Part shown: positions 8,491 to 17,097 of the stretch, in pieces
Position numbering within the stretch: position 1 is the stretch's first letter
How the letters are laid out: every line of letters begins with the position of its first letter
Source: Candidatus Woesearchaeota archaeon
GTDB lineage: Archaea > Nanobdellota > Nanobdellia > SCGC-AAA011-G17 > GW2011-AR20
Direction: 5' to 3'
Length of the DNA stretch: 35,481 bases
Assembly: GCA_016203115.1 (NCBI GenBank)
Contig: JACQNJ010000033.1
Coordinates: 1 to 35,481, forward strand
Program-made: the position numbers and the translations under genes
Notes under the pieces: generated by a model
Database searches by the model: none
Seen by the model: only the letters and a program-made list of their open reading frames with translations
What the model was told of the DNA's origin: nothing

Positions 8491-8787
8491 ATGGGAATTA
8501 ATCCTTTATCAGCATTCAGTAATACACCTGTACAACCTTGTGATTTTCCGAGAAGTGTTCGTCATAGGGATAAAGATATATCTGGCTTAATCGCAAGAGG
8601 TCTTACTATTGCTGCTGCTGCTGCAACATTAACAGGTTTATTGTTAAATTCGTATTCAAAGTCACATGAATTCCAACCACAGATCATACAAGAGGAGATG
8701 AGGGTTCCTCAAAGGTATGATTCTGATGTTCTTAGAATAAAGTTATTAGAAAGAGATACTCCTGGATTAGGGAAATATATGATTTAA
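8491..8787 (+). CDS. Hypothetical single-pass membrane protein, 98 aa
   Basis: An N-terminal polar region of about 38 residues is followed by one hydrophobic helix (LIARGLTIAAAAATLTGLLL, residues 33-52) and a polar C-terminal half. By the positive-inside rule (Arg/His/Lys before the helix) the C-terminal 45 residues would face outwards. No family recognised. Spacing to both neighbours is 1 bp, indicating one transcript. Confidence 0.6.
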   Translation: MGINPLSAFSNTPVQPCDFPRSVRHRDKDISGLIARGLTIAAAAATLTGLLLNSYSKSHEFQPQIIQEEMRVPQRYDSDVLRIKLLERDTPGLGKYMI

Positions 8788-8788
8788 A

Positions 8789-9226
8789 ATGGAAAATCTG
8801 AAAATTCTTAACAGCAAAGAAAAAAAACAGATTTTAGACAGAGTTAAGAAACATTTTGGAATCAAAGGATTAGATTTAGATTATGCTTTCTTTAGAAACA
8901 ATGAAAATAAGGTATTTCTTTTAAACAAGGATGTTAAAAAAGTTGAGTTTGATAAGCTAAGAATAAATTCCTTAGGTGTATATTTTGGAGCTTTTGACAA
9001 TAATTTTAGATTATCTATAGAAGGAGCTCAGATGATTGGAAACAAAGCAACTAAGAATATTATTGAGATTGAAGATCCTAAAGCATGGCTTGAAGGGAAT
9101 AACATTAAAACTGAGGGAGAAAATGGATTGAAAATAGTCAAATCGGGAAAAGACTGTTTAGGGACAGGGCAACTAAAGGATGGGGTGCTGATAAATTATA
9201 TTCCTAAAGAGAGGAGAACAAAGTGA
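8789..9226 (+). CDS. PUA-like RNA-binding protein (NOL1/NOP2/Sun C-terminal type)
   Basis: A stand-alone 145-aa protein resembling the PUA-like C-terminal domain found with NOL1/NOP2/Sun rRNA methyltransferases (COG3270-type). The recognisable stretches are LGVYFGAFDNNFRLSIEGAQ, then ATKNIIEI, GKDCLGTGQLKDGVLINYIP and a basic end. Such domains bind structured RNA. No methyltransferase catalytic domain is present here or next door, so a partner in trans is likely. It closes the tight gene run; its housekeeping look contrasts with the unknown genes before it. Confidence 0.7.
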   Translation: MENLKILNSKEKKQILDRVKKHFGIKGLDLDYAFFRNNENKVFLLNKDVKKVEFDKLRINSLGVYFGAFDNNFRLSIEGAQMIGNKATKNIIEIEDPKAWLEGNNIKTEGENGLKIVKSGKDCLGTGQLKDGVLINYIPKERRTK

Positions 9227-9240
9227 TTTTTATACAATAT

Positions 9241-9253
9241 GTTTAAATTTTTA
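9241..9253 (+). promoter_or_regulatory. TATA box of the symporter gene
   Basis: GTTTAAATTTTTA centred about 26 nt before the ATG at 9271 fits a leaderless archaeal promoter. No Shine-Dalgarno is visible between it and the start. Confidence 0.45.
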
Positions 9254-9270
9254 TCTTTCTTAATTCATTT

Positions 9271-10653
9271 ATGAATTTGTCTGTTGACCTGATTATTGTT
9301 TTACTTTTTCTAATTCTTATTTTTATTGTAGGACTTTTTGAGAGAAAGAAAATTAACTTAGATGATTATTGGGTAAACAGCAGAAAAACAAACAAGTTTG
9401 TTCTTATTGCTACTGTAACATCGACATTTATTGGTGTTGGGGCTCTTATAAGCAATGCTGGAGTTGCTTTTTCGGGAGGAGGATTAATGACACTTTTTTT
9501 AATGAGCTCATTTTTCTTTTACTTTCTTATATTTGCCTGGTTTTTTGCACCAAAAATAAAGGAGTTTGGAGACAAGTATCATGCTTATACTTTACCTGAT
9601 TTTCTGGAGCACACATATTCTAAAAAAGTAAGGATTGCAGGGCTGCTTTTGAATTTATTAACCTATGGATTCTGGTTGGCTCTTCAAATATTAGGCATTG
9701 GCATTTTTGTATCTCTTTTAGGTGGAATTAATCCAATTGCTGCTACAGCCATTGGCGGAGCTGTTATTATTTTATACACTTCTATAGGGGGGTTAAGGGC
9801 AGACATAAGGACAGATGTCTTCCAATTTTTCATAATGCTTTCCATTGTGCTCATATTTCTTCCTGCAGTTATAATAAAAAACAAGGGCTTCAGCTTAATT
9901 TCCGAGCTTCCAAGCTCTTTTCTTACAGGACAAGAGTTTGCCCCATTGTATGTGTTTGTTCTTGGCTTTTTATTTTTGGGGGCGAGTAATTTTGTAAGCT
10001 CTGATTTATGGCAGAGAGCATATGCCGCTGATTCTAAGAAAAATGCTCTTTGGTCAATGAAAGTGGCGGGAATAATTGTCTTTATTTTTTTGATTGCTGG
10101 AGTGTTAATGGGTGTTTATGGCAAGATTGTTGTTCCTTATGCAGATGCAAATACTGTGGTTCCTGAGTTAATGAAGCTTTATCTTCCTCCCTTGCTCTTC
10201 GGATTTGTAATGGCTGGATTTTTTGCAGCTATCATGTCCTCTGCAGATACTTCACTTTTAGTGCTTAGCATGACAATTACCCATGATCTTTATCAAAAGA
10301 CGCTTGGCCACAAATTTACCCATGAAAAGATACTGAGAATTAGCCGCTGGGTAACTTTTATTGCGGGGATTCTTGCTTTGATTATCGCGCTTTTTATTTT
10401 TAATGTTGTACACTTGGCAATAGATGCTGTTAGTTTTTATGTAGCGCTTTTACCTGCCATTATATTTGGTTTTTACTGGAAAAAAGCTACAGCCAATGCA
10501 GCCTTTTGGAGTATTATTTTAGGAACCTTGACAATAATCACGTTTTTGTTTATTTCTCCTGTGGAAGCATTTATTCCTGGAATTATTGTAAGCTTTATTT
10601 CTTTTTTAATTGTAAATTATTTTGAAAACAAAAAGCTAAAAATTTGTTTTTAA
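9271..10653 (+). CDS. Sodium:solute symporter family (SSS) transporter
   Basis: A polytopic inner-membrane transporter, 460 aa with about 12-13 hydrophobic helices. An early DDYWVNSRK stretch follows the first helix, and SIGGLRADIRTDVFQFFIM (about residues 167-186) is the family hallmark (GG-x-x-A-x-x-x-TD-x-x-Q). A Ser/Ala-rich helix FFAAIMSSADTSLLVLS (about residues 314-330) matches the sodium-site helix with conserved serines. The substrate (amino acid, sugar, proline, carboxylate) cannot be told from sequence alone. Its 3' end overlaps the convergent aldo-keto reductase by 4 bp. Bacterial-like, plausibly acquired. Confidence 0.9.
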   Translation: MNLSVDLIIVLLFLILIFIVGLFERKKINLDDYWVNSRKTNKFVLIATVTSTFIGVGALISNAGVAFSGGGLMTLFLMSSFFFYFLIFAWFFAPKIKEFGDKYHAYTLPDFLEHTYSKKVRIAGLLLNLLTYGFWLALQILGIGIFVSLLGGINPIAATAIGGAVIILYTSIGGLRADIRTDVFQFFIMLSIVLIFLPAVIIKNKGFSLISELPSSFLTGQEFAPLYVFVLGFLFLGASNFVSSDLWQRAYAADSKKNALWSMKVAGIIVFIFLIAGVLMGVYGKIVVPYADANTVVPELMKLYLPPLLFGFVMAGFFAAIMSSADTSLLVLSMTITHDLYQKTLGHKFTHEKILRISRWVTFIAGILALIIALFIFNVVHLAIDAVSFYVALLPAIIFGFYWKKATANAAFWSIILGTLTIITFLFISPVEAFIPGIIVSFISFLIVNYFENKKLKICF

Positions 10654-11462
10654 TCTTCAAATTCTGAAAAAGAAGAGTTAACTACTCTTTCCCTTTTATC
10701 TATAGAACTTATTTTATTCATGTCTTCCTCAGAGATTTTCCAAGAAAAAATATCCATATTTTCTTTGATATGAGCTTCAGAACTTGCTTTTGGAATTACA
10801 ACGGTTCTTTTTTGCACCAACCACCTTAGCACTAACTGGGATATTGTCCTGTTGTATTTCTTTGTTATTTCCTTTAACAGTTTATCATCTAATATATCTC
10901 CTCTTGCTAAAGGAGAATACGCTGTTAAAACAACATTTTCTTCTTTGCATGATTCTAATAGTGCTTCCTGGTTTAGATAGGGATGGTATTCTACCTGGTT
11001 AACTGAAATTGGAATTTCTGATTTTTCTATTGCCTCTTTCATTAATCTTATTGAGAAGTTGCTTATTCCTATGCTTCTTACTTTTTTATCTTTAACTAAT
11101 TTTTTGAAAGCTTTTAGGGTCTCTTCTATTTGGATACTAGAATTAGGCCAGTGGATTAGGTATAGGTCAATATAATTTGTTTGTAATTCTCTTAAAGATT
11201 TATCACAGTCTTTTAAAACACTGTCATAGTCTAAACCAGATCCTTGAACTTTTGTTGTTATGAATAATTTTTTTCTGTTGAATTTTTTTATTACTTCTCC
11301 TATCTCCTTATGATTATGATAATAATCTGCAGTATCTATATGAGTATAGCCTAGTTTTAATGCTGTTGTTACTGCTTCCTTGCATTTTTCTCCTATTAAT
11401 CCCCATGTTCCAATCCCTAATACAGGCATTTCATATCCTGAAACTAATTTTATTGATTTCAT
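10650..11462 (-). CDS. Aldo-keto reductase
   Basis: An NADPH-dependent (beta/alpha)8-barrel oxidoreductase that reduces aldehydes and ketones. The catalytic tetrad is visible: Asp43 and Tyr48 in HIDTADYY, Lys in FITTKVQG (about 74) and His in LIHWPNSS (about 105). The cofactor-binding end motif is IPKASSEAHIKENMDIF. At 270 aa it is normal for the small bacterial/archaeal AKR5-like group. The ATG overlaps the stop of the Taw1 gene (11459-11462), so the two are coupled. The physiological substrate is unknown. Confidence 0.92.
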   Translation of the reverse strand: MKSIKLVSGYEMPVLGIGTWGLIGEKCKEAVTTALKLGYTHIDTADYYHNHKEIGEVIKKFNRKKLFITTKVQGSGLDYDSVLKDCDKSLRELQTNYIDLYLIHWPNSSIQIEETLKAFKKLVKDKKVRSIGISNFSIRLMKEAIEKSEIPISVNQVEYHPYLNQEALLESCKEENVVLTAYSPLARGDILDDKLLKEITKKYNRTISQLVLRWLVQKRTVVIPKASSEAHIKENMDIFSWKISEEDMNKISSIDKRERVVNSSFSEFED

Positions 11463-12499
11463 GTTATTAGATTATTAACTGGTGTTTGCTTTAAATAATC
11501 TTCTGCTGAAAAATCATGGTTTAATCTTACTAATTCATTATATTTTGTAAAGTCTATCCAAGTACACCATTTATTTTTTATTTTGAATTTTTTCTTTGCC
11601 AACATAACAACTCTTGATGGAACATGTTCTGAAACTACTTCATAATCAAACAAGTATTTTTTTAATTCTCTTGAAAATGACAAAACTTCTTCATGCTCCG
11701 GCATATTGCTTCTTTCCAATCTTTCTTGGGAAGCACCAATATGCATGTATGCTTTTGCTTCTATGAAATCAGGGTTGCCTTTTATTATTAATTTTGCATA
11801 TTCTTCCGGAGATAGCATATTTACTTCTTTTATCAATGTTAATCTTATGCAGGTTCTTTGCTTTTTCTGTGATAAATATTTTAAACTTCTATTAAATCTT
11901 TTCCAGTAATCTTTGAATAAAGGCTTATCTATACTTTCTAATAATTCTCTAGTTGGAGCATCTACACTTATATACAATTGGGTAACTGGGTTTAGATTTT
12001 TTATCTGCTCTGGATATTGGGCATTTGTTACTAAAAATGTTGAGATTCCTTCTTGATTAAACAGATTAATTAATTCATTTATTTTTGGATATGTTATAGG
12101 CTCTCCTGTCAATGATAGAGCAACATGCTTTACCTTTTTAGAGGCCTTATATGAAGAGGCATTTGACACTTCATTGTCTTTATAACCTGATAATAGTTTA
12201 TGATGCGCTTTTAGACTTTCATTTAAAATAAATTCGGGTTTATCAACATTCCATTTCCATTCTTTAGAAACTGGGGCTTTATCATCTCTCCAGCAGAAGC
12301 TGCATCTGTTAGCGCAGCTCATACTAGAAGTCATTTGCATGCATTGATTGCTCATTATCCCGTAGAATTTTAATTTATAGCAGCCACCTTCTCCCTTAAT
12401 CATATTCTTAGTCCAGTGGCAGGTTTTTACAGCAGAATGATTGCCAATAATCCTATACTGTTGCTTTTCCCATATTTTCTTCTGTAATGGTGTTATCAT
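11459..12499 (-). CDS. taw1: tRNA-Phe 4-demethylwyosine synthase (Taw1/TYW1)
   Basis: A radical SAM enzyme that condenses N1-methylguanosine-37 of tRNA-Phe with pyruvate to form the tricyclic 4-demethylwyosine, the start of wyosine-type modification in archaea and eukaryotes. The radical-SAM CxxxCxxC is Cys62, Cys66 and Cys69, and the extra cluster ligands Cys27, Cys40 and Cys53 are present with the spacing known for the archaeal enzyme. SLTGEPITYP is the GE-type motif. Length 346 aa is typical. It is the first gene of a two-gene operon with the aldo-keto reductase and supports an archaeal host. Confidence 0.95.
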   Translation of the reverse strand: MITPLQKKIWEKQQYRIIGNHSAVKTCHWTKNMIKGEGGCYKLKFYGIMSNQCMQMTSSMSCANRCSFCWRDDKAPVSKEWKWNVDKPEFILNESLKAHHKLLSGYKDNEVSNASSYKASKKVKHVALSLTGEPITYPKINELINLFNQEGISTFLVTNAQYPEQIKNLNPVTQLYISVDAPTRELLESIDKPLFKDYWKRFNRSLKYLSQKKQRTCIRLTLIKEVNMLSPEEYAKLIIKGNPDFIEAKAYMHIGASQERLERSNMPEHEEVLSFSRELKKYLFDYEVVSEHVPSRVVMLAKKKFKIKNKWCTWIDFTKYNELVRLNHDFSAEDYLKQTPVNNLIT

Positions 12500-12548
12500 T
12501 ATATTTAGATTTTAGATATTAATATAAATTTTTTCTATATATACTGCT

Positions 12549-12662
12549 ATGAAAGTTATTGGATCTACCCGAAGAAACCATCTGCCTTTACCTGTGGAAG
12601 AGTCTTATGGTTGGAAAATTGAATGGAAAAGATTGATTGCTGCTGTTGCTGTATTTCTTTAG
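12549..12662 (+). CDS. Possible 37-aa small protein
   Basis: ATG at 12549 reads 37 codons to TAG at 12660. The peptide has a basic start (STRRNHLPLPVEES) and a short hydrophobic end (LIAAVAVFL). A TATA-like CTATATATAC sits just before the ATG, too close for a leaderless start. No family recognised; it may be chance in the divergent intergenic gap between the Taw1 gene and the secreted protein. Confidence 0.25.
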   Translation: MKVIGSTRRNHLPLPVEESYGWKIEWKRLIAAVAVFL

Positions 12663-12713
12663 ACCCTATATATAAACAGATCTATAGGTTCAAAACTAAT
12701 TGAAGTTATAGAA

Positions 12714-12739
12714 AGGTATTTAATAAAGTATGAATACCT
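12714..12739. promoter_or_regulatory. Inverted repeat upstream of the secreted-protein gene
   Basis: AGGTATT (12714-12720) and AATACCT (12733-12739) form a 7-bp inverted repeat about 40 bp before the ATG at 12780. It could be an operator or an RNA stem in the leader. A good Shine-Dalgarno (GGAGG, near 12767-12771) follows, so this transcript probably has a leader. The regulatory role is inferred. Confidence 0.3.
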
Positions 12740-12779
12740 ATTTTACTGTAGGTGAAACAAATATCGGAGGATATACAAA

Positions 12780-14015
12780 ATGAAAAAATTGATTCTACTT
12801 TTAATATTAATACTGGTAATGAGTTTATTTGCAAACATAATTAGTGCTCAGAATGTAGTTTATGGTGAAGTTGTAAATTATGGTGAAATAGCAATACCAT
12901 CAAAATTATCGGATATTTCTATTAAAATTCCTTCTTCATTTTCATTGGTTAAAGATCAAACAGCAAAAGTCGCAAATTACCAAGATATGAGAATAAAATT
13001 GGCTGGTATTTTTACTAATTCTCAATGCTCTTCGGATGATGTGAAAAAACCATGCCCGGGATCTTACTTTAAAGAATACGTAAAAATTGAAGTTTCTGTT
13101 CCTGGTGGCTGTGGGTTTAATGCTACCCCAGGATGTTTAGGACCTCCTGGAATGGCTAAAGAGGTTACTCTTTATGAAGGAGAAAATGTTGAAGTATTTA
13201 ACACTAAACTAACTCTTAGGGAGGTTGTTAAAGACAAAGCAATTTTGTACATGGAGTTTAAAGAAGGTAAAGAAAAGAATATAGATTATGTTCCTGGAGA
13301 ACTAATTGTTGTATTCCATGATTATGTTACAGAAGAAAGGGCCAACAAATTATTCGAAGATTATAACTCAAAATTGATAAAATTTGAATCTCACTTTAGC
13401 AAGGAATTAAGATGGGGGATAGTTAAAGTTCCAGAAAAAGAAGAACAAAAATGGATTAAAATTTTTGAGAAGGAAGATATTGTTAAGTATGTTGAATTAA
13501 AAGGCATTTATCGTGCTGAACCACCACCAATAGTAACCTCTGAAGGGCAATTTGGCGTAATTTCACCAAAAGCTAAAGTAATCTCTGAAGAGCAAAATGG
13601 CACATTTTTAATTAAAGAAGGCTCAATAACTTCAATATCAGAACAAGCAGGATTAGTAAGTTCAATAGGGAAAGGATCTACAGTGCAAGAAGGATCAGCT
13701 TCTGTAAAAATCTTGAACAACCTATTTGTTGAAGAGAATAAGTTATTAATGGAAACTTCAGAAGGCAATAAAGAAGTAAAAGTAATGCCATCAACTGCTT
13801 CAGATATTGCAATAAACCAATTAAACCTAAAAAGTTATGAAATTGAATTAAAGGATGCAGGAAGGCCTGTATACAATGTCATTGGAAAGAGAGATATAAA
13901 GATTTTAGGTTTAATTAAATCTGAAATGAAAATTCAAACCAGAGTGAGTGCAGAAACTGGCGATATTGAAACAACTGAAAAACCTTGGTGGAGTTTCTTA
14001 GTTAAAGAAGAGTAA
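12780..14015 (+). CDS. Exported protein with subtilase-propeptide-like domain
   Basis: A 411-aa protein starting with a clear Sec signal peptide (LILLLILILVMSLFANIISA, then QN). Residues about 30-160 are beta-rich with two Cys pairs near 84-120 (CSSDD...CPGS, GGCGF...PGCLG), suggesting disulfides. VPGELIVVFHDYV at about 170-182 begins a domain like the N-terminal propeptide/inhibitor region of subtilisin-type proteases (EELIVKFK...KELRWGIVKVPEK), but no protease domain follows. The rest is Ser/Glu-rich beta sequence. Extracellular or membrane-adjacent; role unknown. GGAGG precedes the start. Confidence 0.75.
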   Translation: MKKLILLLILILVMSLFANIISAQNVVYGEVVNYGEIAIPSKLSDISIKIPSSFSLVKDQTAKVANYQDMRIKLAGIFTNSQCSSDDVKKPCPGSYFKEYVKIEVSVPGGCGFNATPGCLGPPGMAKEVTLYEGENVEVFNTKLTLREVVKDKAILYMEFKEGKEKNIDYVPGELIVVFHDYVTEERANKLFEDYNSKLIKFESHFSKELRWGIVKVPEKEEQKWIKIFEKEDIVKYVELKGIYRAEPPPIVTSEGQFGVISPKAKVISEEQNGTFLIKEGSITSISEQAGLVSSIGKGSTVQEGSASVKILNNLFVEENKLLMETSEGNKEVKVMPSTASDIAINQLNLKSYEIELKDAGRPVYNVIGKRDIKILGLIKSEMKIQTRVSAETGDIETTEKPWWSFLVKEE

Positions 14016-14016
14016 T

Positions 14017-14039
14017 TTTCTTTATTTTTAAGTTTTTTT
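14017..14039 (+). terminator. Possible poly-T terminator
   Basis: A T-rich run ending in seven T residues (14033-14039) follows directly after the secreted-protein stop. Archaeal termination commonly needs only such a U-rich tract; no strong stem precedes it. Confidence 0.35.
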
Positions 14040-14201
14040 GATACAATCTTTTATTCTATTTTATTACATTAGGGATATTAAAAAAGAAGGAAATTTAGTT
14101 GCTGTAGGATCTAATAAATTTAGTTAGTGGTTCTACAAGATAATCATTGGCTTTTGAAATCGAGAAAAAGATTTATATTATAAAGTATGGTATAGTTTTT
14201 T

Positions 14202-14504
14202 ATGAAATTTTATGTGTTTTTCATATTAATGCTTTTGTTTATTGGTGGATGCACTAAGTCTGTGAGTGAAAATATTTCACTAAATGAGGAATGTATTAAT
14301 TCATGCAAAGGTGCTTTAAAAGAAGGTAGGAACTTAGAAAACGGGCCTTGCTTGCTAAACCCTATGAAAAATAAAGACTGGGTTTGCGATGTTGCCCATA
14401 ATCCTAGGCAAGAGGTGGATGATATTTCAGAGAACCAGTGCAACTCTTATAAAGAGCATTTTATTGAAGTTGATCCTAATTGCAACTTCATCGTGGCTTA
14501 TTAA
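14202..14504 (+). CDS. Small Cys-rich lipoprotein
   Basis: A 100-aa protein with a short signal peptide ending in LLFIGGC, a good lipobox with lipidated Cys17. The mature part has six further Cys in the pattern C-x3-C...GPC...WVCDVAHNPRQ...NQC...PNC, probably forming disulfides outside the cell. The WVCDVAHNPRQ and 'N-Q-C' spacing reminds me of a small secreted family in DPANN archaea, but I cannot name it. A TATA box (TTTATATTA, 14172-14180) lies about 26 nt before the ATG, so it is probably leaderless. The lipobox pairs with the lspA gene at 30601. Confidence 0.72.
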   Translation: MKFYVFFILMLLFIGGCTKSVSENISLNEECINSCKGALKEGRNLENGPCLLNPMKNKDWVCDVAHNPRQEVDDISENQCNSYKEHFIEVDPNCNFIVAY

Positions 14505-14548
14505 AAAGCAAGCGAAATGTTTATTAAACAAAATATTAATTTATTTTT

Positions 14549-14926
14549 GTGGATAGAAAGGAAGTATTAGAGAAAATAAAAAAGAGGGTAAAGAATAGAG
14601 AAGCTATTAAAGACAAGAGTATTGGGATTTTTAAAGAATTTGCAGATTTCTTAAAAGAGTACAAGGTTGTGGGGCTGGCTGTTGCTTTTATTATTGGAGC
14701 TGCTTCTACTTCATTAGTTAAGTCTTTAGTCAATAATATTATCATGCCGATGATCACTCCTTTTGTACCTGAAGGAGCATGGAGGACTGCAAAACTTACC
14801 ATGGGACCTTTTATTTTAGGATGGGGTGAATTTTTATCTGAGCTAATTAATTTTTTAATCATTGCAGCTGTCGTGTTTATTATAGCTAAGGCAATATTAA
14901 AAGAACAAAAGGTTGCTAAGAAATAG
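14549..14926 (+). CDS. mscL: Large-conductance mechanosensitive channel (MscL family)
   Basis: Homopentameric channel that opens under membrane tension to relieve osmotic shock. After a charged N-terminal 26 residues, FKEFADFLKEYKVVGLAVAF and IIGAASTSLVKSLVNNIIMP form the N-terminal helix and first membrane helix typical of MscL, and FLSELINFLIIAAVVFIIAKA is the second helix. The periplasmic loop between them is short. 125 aa is in the family range (about 120-150). The start is a GTG; it follows the lipoprotein gene by 45 bp and is probably bacterial in origin. Confidence 0.85.
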   Translation: MDRKEVLEKIKKRVKNREAIKDKSIGIFKEFADFLKEYKVVGLAVAFIIGAASTSLVKSLVNNIIMPMITPFVPEGAWRTAKLTMGPFILGWGEFLSELINFLIIAAVVFIIAKAILKEQKVAKK

Positions 14927-14927
14927 A

Positions 14928-15974
14928 TTAAAGATAATATCTTTTGTAGGTATTAATACAGGGATTTCTAGGACATACTTCCATCCATAAATCAGTTGCA
15001 TTCATGGTAACAGATACTACTGTAACTCCCCCCATTCTGATTACTTTATGTTCGCAGATTCCAGATTTTTTATCTGGAGAAGTATGATTTTTTAGAATTC
15101 TCTTTATAGTATCATGGCTTAATTTTCTTTTTTCTTTATTTAATATTTCATTTATTCTCTTTAATCTAAGTATTGACTCTCTCTCTGTGTTTTCTTTGTT
15201 TTGGTCTCTTTTAAGCAAGGGATGATTCGTGTGGATGAATTGCTTTTTTTCCTTGAACTCTTCATCATGCTCCCAAAGCTCTTCAATGTCTATAATTTTA
15301 GAGTCTGCCCAAACTACTATTGTATTTCCAGATATGCTGCTTTTTGAAAAATCCAAAATTTTTGTTATATCTTCCGACTTTTTTGCCTCTAACAATGCCC
15401 TTAACTGGAAACTTCTTGGTATTCCATACCTAAACCTTTTATGAGGAAGAGAATTTATTGTAAATGCTGCTTTTTTTGTGAGACCACAGGGGTACCCTGC
15501 TAATCCCCCAATATAATTTAACGAGAGAAATTCATTTTTTCTGAATTTTCCTTTAATTACTACAAATCCATTTTTCCTATAAAATTGAAACCAGTCTTCA
15601 TTATGGCCAAGAATCATTTTGTTGTTAATAGTCTTTATAGCAACATTTGTGCAATGCGGAATTCTAAAATCTGCAAGTTCCTCTTCACACATAAGAACAA
15701 GTAAATCTTTGAAATCAACTTCTGCGCCTTCGCTTATTGCTTTTGCTTCAACAAGAAGATCTGGAAAATATTTTTTCATCGGGGGCAGAAATTTTAATGC
15801 ATGCTTTACCAAATCCTGGTATTTTTGCATATGCACTTTTTTGTACTGCTCTTTGTTCTGAAGAAGCCTGGATTTGATACTTTTCTTAAGAATATTACCT
15901 ATTTTAAAACCAAAATCGTGATTATTGCTCGCATCTATTTTTATAAAAGGGATATCGCCTCTTTTTTTCATCAA
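14928..15974 (-). CDS. C45-type acyltransferase/autoproteolytic peptidase (isopenicillin-N acyltransferase-like)
   Basis: An Ntn-hydrolase related to acyl-CoA:6-aminopenicillanate acyltransferase. These proteins self-cleave to expose a catalytic Cys; here Cys108 in RIPHCTNVAI is the expected nucleophile. Other matches are ISEGAEVDFKDLLVLMCEEE before it, and LGHNEDW and GLTKKAAFTINSL after it, where NEDW is a family motif. 348 aa is normal. The natural substrate in such organisms is unknown; amide hydrolysis or N-acyl transfer is inferred. It is convergent with mscL with a 1-bp gap. Confidence 0.82.
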   Translation of the reverse strand: MMKKRGDIPFIKIDASNNHDFGFKIGNILKKSIKSRLLQNKEQYKKVHMQKYQDLVKHALKFLPPMKKYFPDLLVEAKAISEGAEVDFKDLLVLMCEEELADFRIPHCTNVAIKTINNKMILGHNEDWFQFYRKNGFVVIKGKFRKNEFLSLNYIGGLAGYPCGLTKKAAFTINSLPHKRFRYGIPRSFQLRALLEAKKSEDITKILDFSKSSISGNTIVVWADSKIIDIEELWEHDEEFKEKKQFIHTNHPLLKRDQNKENTERESILRLKRINEILNKEKRKLSHDTIKRILKNHTSPDKKSGICEHKVIRMGGVTVVSVTMNATDLWMEVCPRNPCINTYKRYYL

Positions 15975-15999
15975 TTTGTTAAGAATTTAGAAGTTTTTA

Positions 16000-16182
16000 T
16001 TACTTTCTTATTAATTCCAATACTTCCATTTCTGGAGGTTCAACACTTTTTCTTATATCCCCAAACGTTGGGAACTGCCTTATTTTAACCAGAGGGTTTG
16101 TTTTATGAAATATTTTCTTTTTTCTGGGTGGCCTAATTCTTTGAGTGTTTAAAAAAATTTCCTGTCTTGATACTTGCAGCAT
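16000..16182 (-). CDS. Hypothetical small basic protein, 60 aa
   Basis: Encodes a Lys/Arg/Pro-rich peptide (RIRPPRKKKIFHKTNPLVKI) with a Glu-rich end (EPPEMEVLELIRK). AAGGAAC lies about 8 bp before the ATG. It fills a gap between two minus-strand genes, 52 bp after one and 25 bp before the acyltransferase start. No family recognised; whether it is translated is uncertain. Confidence 0.42.
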   Translation of the reverse strand: MLQVSRQEIFLNTQRIRPPRKKKIFHKTNPLVKIRQFPTFGDIRKSVEPPEMEVLELIRK

Positions 16183-16234
16183 ATTTATAGTTCCTTCTAT
16201 ACTCCTTTTTTATGAATCGATTAAAAATATTATC

Positions 16235-16990
16235 TTAAAGCAAGAGAGGGTCATAGACTGCAGGAAGAGCTCTTACTTCTTCTGCGATTCTTACCAATCC
16301 TGCTCCTTCTCTTGCATACCTTCTGTAGACTCCTTGAACAGAGTTTATAGGGTCTAGGGTGTTTTGTAAGCTATCTTCGCGAGAGGTAAAGAAAAATTCT
16401 TCAACCAAGCCATTTGTTGAAAAGTGAACTACTTTTCCCATACCCAAATTTCCATAGGCTGTTTGTTTTATCTGCAATACGTGTGCCTGAGGATACCCTA
16501 ATGGGACTGCTAAGCCAACCAATCCTCTGTTTCCTACTTCTATCCTACTTCCATTGCTTGATGAAAAATCTCCTGGAAGTACAGACCTAAGAAAATCATT
16601 GTCATAAGGATCAAAATCTTGAGGTAGATTGGCTGGCTCTCTGAAATGCTTAACTCCTGTCATTAAGCCTCCAACACTATCATAAACATGCCCCCCATCA
16701 GGATTTTCAATAGCTTCAAGGTATGATGATAGATCTCCTGCATCTCTTATAGGGGTGTAGTTTGTTCCCACTCCCCATGCCATACGATCCCTTTCTAGCC
16801 TTTGAATTAAGCCTTCCCCATCTGCCACTATTAATGTCCCTTTGTATAACTTGTTTTCGTCAATACCTTCCTGTAATGGGCTCCCATCTTGGTGAATTCT
16901 TCCCCCTTCTATGTGGGGAAGACATTTCCCTAAGTTTACGGTAGAATGATGCCTTACAAGCCAGTCAAAGAATTGTGAGCTATTTATCAT
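16235..16990 (-). CDS. Hypothetical protein, 251 aa
   Basis: A soluble alpha/beta protein without signal peptide. Segments that stand out are GTLIVADGEGLIQRLERD (about 50-67), GGHVYDSVGGLMTG (about 99-112) and NRGLVGLAVPLGYPQAH (about 153-169). The first recalls the beginning of DisA/DAC-like nucleotide-binding folds, but the RHR and DGA motifs of diadenylate cyclases are not seen, so I do not assign that function. The preceding intergenic region is shared with the divergent Lrp-like regulator, which may control it. Confidence 0.7.
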   Translation of the reverse strand: MINSSQFFDWLVRHHSTVNLGKCLPHIEGGRIHQDGSPLQEGIDENKLYKGTLIVADGEGLIQRLERDRMAWGVGTNYTPIRDAGDLSSYLEAIENPDGGHVYDSVGGLMTGVKHFREPANLPQDFDPYDNDFLRSVLPGDFSSSNGSRIEVGNRGLVGLAVPLGYPQAHVLQIKQTAYGNLGMGKVVHFSTNGLVEEFFFTSREDSLQNTLDPINSVQGVYRRYAREGAGLVRIAEEVRALPAVYDPLLL

Positions 16991-17067
16991 AGTGTTTATA
17001 AGAAGTGTACTAGTATATTTATGTTACCCTATTATTTTTTTATTTTTTATCCAAAAATAGCGTAAAT

Positions 17068-17077
17068 TTTATAAATA
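17068..17077 (+). promoter_or_regulatory. TATA box of the Lrp/AsnC-like regulator
   Basis: TTTATAAATA centred about 25 nt before the ATG at 17098. This favours 17098 (M-A-K-I) as the leaderless start over the ATG at 17092 or a TTG at 17089. Confidence 0.5.
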
Positions 17078-17097
17078 AATAAAAAATATTGATGTTT

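Noticed and set aside
10784-11002. Open frames inside the aldo-keto reductase, Taw1, dehydrogenase and other genes
   Set aside because: They lie antisense to well-supported genes, with composition of shadow frames and no start signals.
16235-16990. Diadenylate cyclase (DisA-like)
   Set aside because: One stretch recalls the fold, but the DGA and RHR catalytic motifs are not seen.
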